Of a DNA stretch of 30,577 bases, positions 1 to 5,965 are shown one piece after another. The position numbers and the translations under genes were made by a program. The notes beneath the pieces were generated by a model. The model was given only the letters and a program-made list of their open reading frames with translations. It was not told the origin of the DNA and did not search any database. The DNA is from a virus, in the IMG/VR virus record IMGVR_UViG_3300030406_005436, positions 1 to 30,577 of that record. One strand, 5' to 3'. Position 1 is the first letter of the stretch; each line of letters opens with the position of its first letter.

Positions 1-840
1 CTCCTTTTTTACGCAGTTTGGATACCTCTTACCAAACATTGTCTTCATACCTTTCTTTTCATATCCCTTCCAGCATTTCTCTGAAAACTGTTGAAATGAA
101 ATACCAGTTGGTTCAAACTCTTCTTTCTTACTACTATTACCCCAATTCGCAGCACCTACCTTACGACATTTAACTAATGCACCTGATGCATATGCAGATG
201 GCCAAACTGAATATCTTGACTTGACTTTATGATAACAGGCATCTTTTGTACCACTGCCCTTACCTTTTTTATCTGCTTCAGAAATCACTGTTTCATTTCT
301 CCAATCAGAAGATTCTTTTTTCATTTTCTTTTTCCTTGGACTATCAGTTGATACGTATGTTGGTTTTGCAGCACCAGTTTTTTGTTGTTGACCAGGATCT
401 GCTTTCTTTTTACGACGTGCAGCAGATAATCTTTCTGCCTTTGTCATACTTGCTCTTTTTGAAGACGAGACACATTTAGGTGTTCCTTCACCAGGTTCGT
501 CACTTGCACAGGTTCCACCTGTGACTACATTGACCCAACCACCTTTACCATCTTTGGATTTAGAACCTTTGAACCATTTATGTAATGATCCTTCACTCAT
601 TCCTCCTCCATTACCACCTGAACCGTTGCCCCCACCGTTGCCACCATTACCATTACCACCACCATTACCATTACCGTTACCATTTCCATTACCTCCATTA
701 CCATTTTTCTTTTTGCCATTGTCATCATCGTCTTTTTCATGACGTAGATAACCACCATAACCGATGCGATAACCCTTTGGAATAGGCTTACACTTCTTTT
801 CAGTGTAACAATAATAGTATCCAGTTTTACACTTTTTCAT
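1..840 (-). CDS. Partial Cys/Gly/Asn-rich phage protein (DUF5872-like), 3' end outside window
   Basis: An open frame of 280 codons runs from an ATG at 838-840 to the left edge with no stop, so the C-terminus is missing. I see three modules. Residues 1-36 are Cys/Tyr-rich (MKKCKTGYYYCYTEKKC, with C4, C11 and C17). Residues 37-80 are an acidic patch, then a Gly/Asn linker. From residue 81 there is a basic module starting MSEGSLHKWFKGSK, with GGW and two Cys, then SKRASMTKAERLSAARRKKK, which resembles DUF5872. Residues ~198-280 hold TKDACYHKVKSRYSVWPSAY, VKCRKVGAANWG and FGKRYPNC, a segment I associate with marine phage hypotheticals. The start overlaps the end of gp16 by 14 bases, so it is probably translationally coupled to it. 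The basic, Cys-containing modules suggest nucleic-acid or metal binding, but this is only inference. Function unknown. The reading frame is very likely real: no stops, clear modules, and placement within the operon. Confidence 0.82.
   Translation of the reverse strand, partial: MKKCKTGYYYCYTEKKCKPIPKGYRIGYGGYLRHEKDDDDNGKKKNGNGGNGNGNGNGNGGGNGNGGNGGGNGSGGNGGGMSEGSLHKWFKGSKSKDGKGGWVNVVTGGTCASDEPGEGTPKCVSSSKRASMTKAERLSAARRKKKADPGQQQKTGAAKPTYVSTDSPRKKKMKKESSDWRNETVISEADKKGKGSGTKDACYHKVKSRYSVWPSAYASGALVKCRKVGAANWGNSSKKEEFEPTGISFQQFSEKCWKGYEKKGMKTMFGKRYPNCVKKE
601..705 (-). repeat. Low-complexity GGT/AAT triplet repeat (Gly-Asn linker)
   Basis: This stretch encodes residues 46-80 of the partial left-edge protein, an uninterrupted Gly/Asn run (NGNGNGNG, GGGNGNGG) with a single Ser. 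At DNA level it is an imperfect array of GGT and AAT triplets. It separates the Cys-rich N-terminal module from the basic module beginning at residue 81. It probably forms a flexible linker whose length could change by slippage during replication. Confidence 0.9.
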
Positions 841-1282
841 TCTTTGGATTCGGTGCCTCTTTATTATTTAGAAAACCTTTCTTTAGTATCTTTGATAGTT
901 CTGAAGTAGATCCAACAAATAAGGCATTATTTGTTACATTATTTGTTGTTTTATTTGCATCTTCTTCGACTTCTTTTACCTTCTTCTGCAAGTCCATAAG
1001 TTTATCAGTCGTATCTGCAACTGACTTGATTAATTGACCTGCAACCTCATATGCTCTTGGACTTGCAGTCTCACCAGCAACTTCCATGATACCATTAATT
1101 GCTTCCTGACCTTTCTCAATTAGAGAATATAAATTACCTCTTGTATAATCATAATCTTTTCCTACATCCTTTTCCTCAACTTTTTTAATTTGATTTTTCT
1201 TTTTAGAAACAACATCCTCTGGTGTTGGAATGATTTCGGACTTTACGTTTAAAGCCTCGTCGATAGGATCATAGTTAGTCAT
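827..1282 (-). CDS. 16: gp16, terminase small subunit
   Basis: The 151-residue product fits the small terminase subunit of T4-like phages (T4 gp16 is about 164 residues), which forms a ring that recognises the DNA and stimulates the gp17 packaging motor. The evidence is its place directly after gp15, its size, and its composition: an acidic/polar N-terminus, a central helical region with DYTRGNLYSLIEKGQEAING at about residues 46-65 and ARAYEVAGQL-like helix, then a Lys/Glu coiled-coil stretch (LMDLQKKVKEVEEDANK) and a polar tail. The central coiled coil is what the family uses to oligomerise. The ATG shares one base with the gp15 stop (TAATG). Odd point: the next gene is not gp17 but a Cys/Gly-rich protein overlapping its last 14 bases. 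The large subunit may lie further left. Confidence 0.85.
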   Translation of the reverse strand: MTNYDPIDEALNVKSEIIPTPEDVVSKKKNQIKKVEEKDVGKDYDYTRGNLYSLIEKGQEAINGIMEVAGETASPRAYEVAGQLIKSVADTTDKLMDLQKKVKEVEEDANKTTNNVTNNALFVGSTSELSKILKKGFLNNKEAPNPKNEKV

Positions 1283-2079
1283 TAGATGTCAGTTTGCCTT
1301 GTAGGACTATAAGATTTAGAATCAGAGAAGAATGAAGTTGTTTCACTGAATCCAAAATCATCATCTGGACCTGCATCAACAGGATCAGGTGTTACTGTGT
1401 ATCTTACCTCACGTTTTGAATTCTTAACGTCGGTATTAGCAGCATAATCGATTTGAACTTTTTTGATAAGTCCATCAGAAGATTCAGCAACAGGACCGAA
1501 TAGATAAGTTTTTGCAGTAAAACCAAGAGTATATATTAATGCTCTTCGAGTAGAAAAATCTCCTTCATAATCATCTTGAAAATTTATACTATCTAAAACT
1601 ATTGGTATATCTCTTTTCTCTCCAATTGATTTAACTAAATCCACAGTTAAATTAAAAGATGGTTGAAAATATGGTAGTATCTGTTCAATAATTTGTAAGG
1701 CATCATCATTTAACTTAGCAAGAATATTCAATTCAAATCCAATGTTATAGGGAACAGGCATGAAAACTTTCTTAATATTATTACCATCAGATGCTTTGAA
1801 TGTTTGTGTAACTCCTGTTTTTCGAGTTGAATCATAAGAAACATTATTCATTTCAAATGACATTCGAGGAAGAGTAATTCCAACAGGTTTGTTTAAGTCT
1901 GCTTGTTGTTCAAGTCTTGCAAGAAATTTTTGTGAAGGTCCATATGCCAAAGGAACTTTTAATTCACTATAAGTATTACCCGACTTATCATCATGCCGAA
2001 TATTAATCGCATTAAATAATGTTCCAAAAGAAACAATTGTCTTTCTAATTATTTCGTGATAGTAATAAGTTCCTAACAT
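1282..2079 (-). CDS. 15: gp15, tail completion and sheath stabiliser (tail terminator)
   Basis: The 265-residue product is close to T4 gp15 (272 residues). In T4, gp15 forms a hexameric ring that caps the sheath and tube and docks the finished tail to the head neck. Recognisable features are the start MLGTYYYHEIIRKTIVSFGT, typical of the family, then GTLFNAINIRH, and a beta-rich body with PVPYNIGFELNILAKLNDDA at about residues 112-131 and LPYFQPSFNLTVDLV. These match the conserved tail-terminator core. The C-terminal ~40 residues are polar and acidic (PVDAGPDDDFGF) and look disordered. The start codon shares one base with the gp14 stop and the stop shares one base with the gp16 start, so 14-15-16 form a translationally coupled run in T4 order. 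Confidence 0.92.
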   Translation of the reverse strand: MLGTYYYHEIIRKTIVSFGTLFNAINIRHDDKSGNTYSELKVPLAYGPSQKFLARLEQQADLNKPVGITLPRMSFEMNNVSYDSTRKTGVTQTFKASDGNNIKKVFMPVPYNIGFELNILAKLNDDALQIIEQILPYFQPSFNLTVDLVKSIGEKRDIPIVLDSINFQDDYEGDFSTRRALIYTLGFTAKTYLFGPVAESSDGLIKKVQIDYAANTDVKNSKREVRYTVTPDPVDAGPDDDFGFSETTSFFSDSKSYSPTRQTDI

Positions 2080-3506
2080 TAAAATGTACCAAATGGGTTT
2101 CCTTCTGAGAAATCAATAATTGCATCTGCTTCTGTTTCGATTTCCTCACCTTTATCATATTTATCAGCAAACTCTGCCGACTCAATGAAATCAACAGTAT
2201 AACTTGCAGAAGATTCTGCTCCTACAATTACATCACCTGCTACAAAAGTTCCGTTAGTGGTGCCTAATTTTAATTCATTTGTAGTAGTATTCCATGATTT
2301 AACTCTACCTTGTGCACCTGAACGTGATCCAGTAACAAGTTCATTAAATTGGAACGTTCCGATACCAGTAATTACTGGAGGAGGTGAAACTGTTGCTATG
2401 CCTGATAGTGAATTATATCCAAAACCAGCATCTGATATTAAAACTTGAGTAATAGTATTTGCAGCACTTACCAAAACTTTTCCAGTTGCAGTTCCGATTC
2501 CTGATTCTGGAGTTCCAAAGAATAATGTTGGTGGAGTGGGATATCCATCACCACCTGTTATTGTGACATTTTGAATACCAGCAGAATCTGTTACCAATGT
2601 TGCAGTTGCTGCAGCACCCACACCATATGTTGTTGATCCAATACCTAGTATTGTAGATGCAGCACTCACAATTGTGACAGTTGGTGTAACAGTATATCCA
2701 GCTCCTGCATTTGTTAATAATATTTCTTTAACAGAATTTACTCCATTTATTGACGTTGTAATTGCAACTGCAGTCGCATCTACTCCCCCTGCAGGTGCGG
2801 TGCTAATCTCAACAGTAGGAACTTTATCATAATCATATCCATCATCGTTCAAGAATATGTTACGAATATATCCAGATGATGTTGTTACTCCTAATGTTGC
2901 TGTTGAACCAACCGATATAAGTTTGAGAGATGTAATATATCCTTGGTCAACTAGAGCATCATCAATTTCATCTGTCGTTGTGCTAAGTTGATCCCATCCA
3001 CCCACTTCGTCTTCAAGTTCGAATAGTTCACATCTGAGTTCATACACATAATTCTTACCTAACTGGTAGAATGGTTTCTCATGCTCCACAAATTTGATTT
3101 CAAAAAGTCTACTACCTAAAGGGAAAAATATCAAATCACCTTCATTTGGTCTACTTGTAACTTCTACTTCACCAGCTGGTAAATCCACAAGAAATGGTGA
3201 AATAAAATCTTCAAATCTTTCTTTTGATATTGTAACTATGAGTTCATCTTTTAAACTCATACCAAATTTAGTCATAATATCACCTGCACCACCATATCCA
3301 TCAAAAGTATTTACGTATGCCTCAATTGAAAAATTATCACCAAATCTTGATGATTGAACTTCAGTGAAAATATTATCTTTTTTGATAATTCTTCGAGGTA
3401 AATATTTTACTTCGACACCATAAATTCTTAGTTGTTCATTAATTAAATCTTGAACAAGTCTTTGCTCACTTTGTGATCCTTGTAGAAAAAAGGGATTTAA
3501 TGCCAT
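2079..3506 (-). CDS. 14: gp14, neck protein with large repeat insertion
   Basis: The N-terminal ~185 residues fit T4-type neck protein gp14, a head-tail connector component added after packaging: MALNPFFLQGSQSEQRLVQD, then IYGVEVKYLPRRI, FGDNFSIEAYV, DELIVTISKERFEDF and FEIKFVEHEKPFYQLGKNYV. The protein is 475 residues against about 256 in T4. The excess is a middle section (about residues 190-440) made of four GG-x-GY repeats and an SGA-type module, after which a typical acidic C-terminus resumes (SAEFADKYDKGEEIETEADA, ending SEGNPFGTF). The start is an ATG six bases after the gp13 stop, with GGATAG just upstream as a weak ribosome site. The stop shares one base with the gp15 start. The core identity is secure; the role of the insertion is unknown, possibly an exposed neck or whisker-like decoration. 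Confidence 0.92.
   Translation of the reverse strand: MALNPFFLQGSQSEQRLVQDLINEQLRIYGVEVKYLPRRIIKKDNIFTEVQSSRFGDNFSIEAYVNTFDGYGGAGDIMTKFGMSLKDELIVTISKERFEDFISPFLVDLPAGEVEVTSRPNEGDLIFFPLGSRLFEIKFVEHEKPFYQLGKNYVYELRCELFELEDEVGGWDQLSTTTDEIDDALVDQGYITSLKLISVGSTATLGVTTSSGYIRNIFLNDDGYDYDKVPTVEISTAPAGGVDATAVAITTSINGVNSVKEILLTNAGAGYTVTPTVTIVSAASTILGIGSTTYGVGAAATATLVTDSAGIQNVTITGGDGYPTPPTLFFGTPESGIGTATGKVLVSAANTITQVLISDAGFGYNSLSGIATVSPPPVITGIGTFQFNELVTGSRSGAQGRVKSWNTTTNELKLGTTNGTFVAGDVIVGAESSASYTVDFIESAEFADKYDKGEEIETEADAIIDFSEGNPFGTF
2190..2870 (-). repeat. Beta-repeat insertion inside gp14
   Basis: Four related units at about residues 218, 267, 318 and 362 of gp14 carry the signatures LNDDGYDYDKVPTVEI, LTNAGAGYTVTPTVTI, ITGGDGYPTPPTLFF and ISDAGFGYNSLSGIATV, spaced about 45-50 residues apart. 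They are followed by a unit reading FNELVTGSRSGAQGRV, then GTFVAGDVIVGAESSASYTV. Between the signatures the sequence is rich in Ala, Thr, Gly and Val. Closely related units occur in gp8, the 2444-residue protein and the 4224-residue giant in this window. Confidence 0.85.
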
Positions 3507-3512
3507 TATACA

Positions 3513-4358
3513 CTATCCTATAAAATCAAGAGGTGGTAACTCATATTCAGATATGAGTCTTTCTCTAATACTTTCTAGTTCTCTCTCAGCATCATCATAT
3601 ATTTGTCTTCCATTCATTTCTAAACCACCTGGCAATTTAACACCTTGGAACTTAATTAAATTTTGTCCCCATTGTCTTTTTATCAATGATGTAAGGTATA
3701 GTTTTAAGAAACTATCATTGTAAACACCAGTAAAGTTATCAGGATCTAAAATTCGATCACATTGAATAACTAAGAATGTTCCTACTTCTTGTGCTTTCCA
3801 ATCTATATCTAGATATAATCTATTTTGCCTCTTGTTAAATCTTATCTGTTTATCTGTAGTTAATAAGAAATCTATATCTTCCAAATATCTTTTGGTCATT
3901 GAATATTGTAGAAGATTGACGGAATTAAAGTAATATAAGTCATTTAAAAATAACTGATACTTAATACTAAACATTCCACCAGATATTGAACTTGTATCAA
4001 ATTTAAATATTCTATCAATCCCAACAACTGAATCTGGTACTTGTATAAAGTTTGATGTTTCGTAAAAATTAGAAGTGACAGTTCCTAAACCACTAATGTT
4101 TGTAGAATTTCCAGTGGTAGTAACAATTCCAACACCTGATGTTCCAGCTGCTTTACCTCTATCAATATCTTCTTGTGTTAACTCATATTTGAGGTACATT
4201 CTCTCAATACCATCAAAATGTCTCTCTCCAAATAATTGAAGAGCATCATCGACTAGATCATCTGCTTGATCATCATCGACGTTAATTTCTAATACTGGTG
4301 CACCTAATTTGCGAAAACAGTAATCAATTAATTCTTGTCTAGTGCTTGGTTTAGCCAT
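3513..4358 (-). CDS. 13: gp13, neck protein
   Basis: The 281-residue product fits gp13 (T4: 309 residues), a neck component that binds the portal and, with gp14, completes the filled head and receives the tail. Diagnostic parts are MAKPSTRQELIDYCFRKLGA, then VDDDQADDLVDDALQLFGER, HFDGIERMYLKYELTQEDID, DLYYFNSVNLLQYSMTKRYL and the C-terminal FLKLYLTSLIKRQWGQNLIK with LPGGLEMNGRQIYDDAERE. A short Gly/Thr/Ser-rich stretch at about residues 73-97 (GVGIVTTTGNSTNISGLGTV) breaks the conserved part and resembles the fibre-type sequence elsewhere in the window. The ATG shares one base with the stop of the fibre gene (TGATG) and has a strong Shine-Dalgarno at 4368-4372. Confidence 0.93.
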   Translation of the reverse strand: MAKPSTRQELIDYCFRKLGAPVLEINVDDDQADDLVDDALQLFGERHFDGIERMYLKYELTQEDIDRGKAAGTSGVGIVTTTGNSTNISGLGTVTSNFYETSNFIQVPDSVVGIDRIFKFDTSSISGGMFSIKYQLFLNDLYYFNSVNLLQYSMTKRYLEDIDFLLTTDKQIRFNKRQNRLYLDIDWKAQEVGTFLVIQCDRILDPDNFTGVYNDSFLKLYLTSLIKRQWGQNLIKFQGVKLPGGLEMNGRQIYDDAERELESIRERLISEYELPPLDFIG

Positions 4359-5389
4359 CAGAATGAGCCTCCATCTATAATTCCTGCGGTTAGTGTTCCG
4401 TCAACAAAAACATCATTAGTAAAAGTTGCTATTGCACCAAAGGTAGAAATACCAGCAGTTATCATTAAACCACCATCAGATATTCTAACTCCTGATTGTG
4501 CAGTAATTATACCAACTGAATCAACATTAGTAACATCTTCATATGTTAATGTTCCAGCAACCGATACATTTCCAGTAAAAATACCATCTAATGCGGTTAT
4601 TGTTCCAGCAGCACCAGCTGCACCATTTGTGATTTCAATTCCATTAGTAGTGGTTCTAAGACGTTCAGAACCATCATGAAATAATCGAGTATTAGTGCTA
4701 GCTGCCTTGAAATATTTGTTACCATTGGAGTCTTGTAGAGTTATGCCCGGTGATTGTAGGATAAGTTGATTTCCACTAGGAGCAACAATAAATGCAGAAT
4801 TAGCAGCAGAAAGATAACTGAGTTGCATATCACCAACTGATAAAAATTTATCGTCGGCAACAAAAACGTGATCATTGAATGTAGAAACACCACTAGTAGT
4901 TATTCTGTTAAATTTTGATAATCCTGTAGTATCAATACCAGTAACTGTCACTCCAGTTAGATTTGATGCATCACCATATAGATTACTTATGGTGGTGATA
5001 CCAGTAGCATTAAGATTACCAGAAATCTCAGTGGGTGCTATGATGCTTAAGGAATCATTTACACCACCTATTACAGTATTACCATATAAATTTGTAAATC
5101 CACCAGTGTTTTGAATACCACCTGATTGTGTAACATAAAGTATATCACCAAGATTAATATCATTGGTAACAGTTAAATCATCACCAACATACAACTTATC
5201 ACCAACATATAAGTCATCTGCGAATGTGCCGATACCAGTGAATGTAGATAATCCAGATACACTTAATTGGCTGACTGATCCAATTCCACCAATAACATTA
5301 ACAGCATCCTGTGTAGACACAGAACCGCCACCTTTGCTTGATAGTATTTTTACTGCTTCAGTTTGACCAACTCGTACTTTGATAGGCAT
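4358..5389 (-). CDS. Tail-fibre-like repeat protein
   Basis: This 343-residue protein is dominated by short fibre-type repeats: GLSTFTGIGTF, LYVGDKLYVGDDLTVTNDIN, GVSTFNDHVFV, GNVSVAGTLTYEDV and GISTFGAIATF, ending VDGTLTAGIIDGGSF. The G-[VIL]-ST-F and V-x-G-T-L-T patterns are typical of fibre-like proteins of marine T4-like phages and suggest a beta-helical, probably trimeric rod. The N-terminus (MPIKVRVGQTEAVKILSSK) may be the attachment part. I see no receptor-binding head, intramolecular chaperone or autocleavage signature at the C-terminus. It lies between the baseplate genes and gp13, where T4 carries gp12 and fibritin (wac), so a short fibre or whisker role is plausible but not shown. 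It starts at the base shared with the preceding stop (TAATG), with AAGGGG about ten bases upstream. Confidence 0.78.
   Translation of the reverse strand: MPIKVRVGQTEAVKILSSKGGGSVSTQDAVNVIGGIGSVSQLSVSGLSTFTGIGTFADDLYVGDKLYVGDDLTVTNDINLGDILYVTQSGGIQNTGGFTNLYGNTVIGGVNDSLSIIAPTEISGNLNATGITTISNLYGDASNLTGVTVTGIDTTGLSKFNRITTSGVSTFNDHVFVADDKFLSVGDMQLSYLSAANSAFIVAPSGNQLILQSPGITLQDSNGNKYFKAASTNTRLFHDGSERLRTTTNGIEITNGAAGAAGTITALDGIFTGNVSVAGTLTYEDVTNVDSVGIITAQSGVRISDGGLMITAGISTFGAIATFTNDVFVDGTLTAGIIDGGSF
4368..4372 (-). promoter_or_regulatory. Shine-Dalgarno (GGAGG) for gp13
   Basis: On the minus strand GGAGG lies nine bases before the gp13 ATG. It is inside the last codons of the upstream fibre gene, whose C-terminus DGGSF it helps encode. 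It is the clearest ribosome site in the window and supports the chosen gp13 start. Confidence 0.8.
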
Positions 5390-5730
5390 TATCTTGTCAC
5401 CCCTTCTCGAACAAGAACAGATCCCTCAATCACTCTTGTTTTTTCTCCAGCTCCGTTTGTTATAACAATGTCATATAAATGACGACCAGGTTTTAAAGAT
5501 CCTGAATCAGTTGCAGATAAAGAAATTTTTATCTGACCATTACTGGCATTAACAATAGTAGTTGAAAAATCAGTTTTTTTAATACTTCCAGGATGTTTTC
5601 TAATCTGAGCTGCTACTGTAAATCCAACCAAACTTAATGGACCAGAATCATCACTCTCAATCAGATCAAAATCTTGATCGAAAGTAGCTCCTGCATTAAT
5701 CACCAAATTTGAAACATATACAGCTGACAT
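5389..5730 (-). CDS. Small beta-rich virion-region protein
   Basis: The 113-residue product has alternating hydrophobic strands and no membrane segment or signal peptide. Key parts are AGATFDQDFDLIESD near the N-terminus, LVGFTVAAQIRKHPGSIKK, then GQIKISLSATDSGSLKPGRH, LYDIVITNGAGEKTRVIEGS and the end VLVREGVTR. This strand order (QIR...F...G.I.I.L.A..T..L..G...YDI......TR..EG...V...VTR) is a pattern I recognise from small phage proteins next to fibre genes and resembles the N-terminal domain of phage baseplate upper proteins (BppU-like). It may be a fibre-attachment or baseplate accessory protein; the exact role is unknown. It is the first gene after a late promoter box at 5756-5763, and its stop overlaps the fibre gene start by one base. 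Confidence 0.7.
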   Translation of the reverse strand: MSAVYVSNLVINAGATFDQDFDLIESDDSGPLSLVGFTVAAQIRKHPGSIKKTDFSTTIVNASNGQIKISLSATDSGSLKPGRHLYDIVITNGAGEKTRVIEGSVLVREGVTR

Positions 5731-5755
5731 CTATTTAAATAATATTTCCTGTTTG

Positions 5756-5763
5756 TATTTATG
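5756..5763 (-). promoter_or_regulatory. T4-type late promoter box CATAAATA
   Basis: The minus strand reads CATAAATA, one base from the T4 late consensus TATAAATA, recognised in T4 by the gp55 sigma factor with gp33 and gp45. It lies 25 bases upstream of the ATG at 5730 and overlaps the last codons of the preceding 68-residue gene. It would start transcription of the small beta-rich protein, the fibre gene, gp13-gp16 and the left-edge gene. Confidence 0.65.
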
Positions 5764-5965
5764 TCTTATTATTACCATCCACTAAAATTTTCAACAAAGA
5801 CTTGATTTCATCAATATCTTTTTTCATATCAGAGATCTCACGTTTACGTTCTTTACTCTTCTCAATAGACTTTACATACTGATCATAACCTGCATCATCA
5901 CAATTTATGATTGCTCCAGTTTTTTCATCTCTATAAAGATGTGGATATCCTTCAACTTTAATCAT
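5759..5965 (-). CDS. Small coiled-coil protein, unknown function
   Basis: The 68-residue product starts with a compact motif, GYPHLYRDEKTGAIINCDDA, followed from about residue 28 by a strongly charged helix with heptad-like spacing (YVKSIEKSKERKREISDMKK, then DIDEIKSLLKIL). It is soluble, with no signal or membrane segment. I recognise the pattern RDE-TGAI-N-DD followed by a Lys/Glu helix ending EIKSLLK as a small protein common in marine T4-like phages, with no assigned function. Its ATG shares one base with the stop of the 2444-residue gene, so the two are probably translated together. A chaperone, assembly factor or small baseplate part for its giant neighbour is possible but only suggested by location. 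Confidence 0.72.
   Translation of the reverse strand: MIKVEGYPHLYRDEKTGAIINCDDAGYDQYVKSIEKSKERKREISDMKKDIDEIKSLLKILVDGNNKT

Noticed and set aside
521-785. Plus-strand open frames rich in Pro/Leu and in His/Tyr
   Set aside because: They are the complement of the Gly-Asn triplet repeat in the minus-strand gene. Low complexity explains both frames, and no ribosome site or plausible domain is present.
1-840. gp17 large terminase next to gp16
   Set aside because: The reading frame has no Walker A or nuclease motifs and has Cys/Gly-rich modules instead. If gp17 exists it is beyond the left edge.
2190-2870. Separate small gene or a frameshift within gp14
   Set aside because: The frame is continuous, and the C-terminal acidic tail after the repeats fits a single gp14 protein with an insertion.
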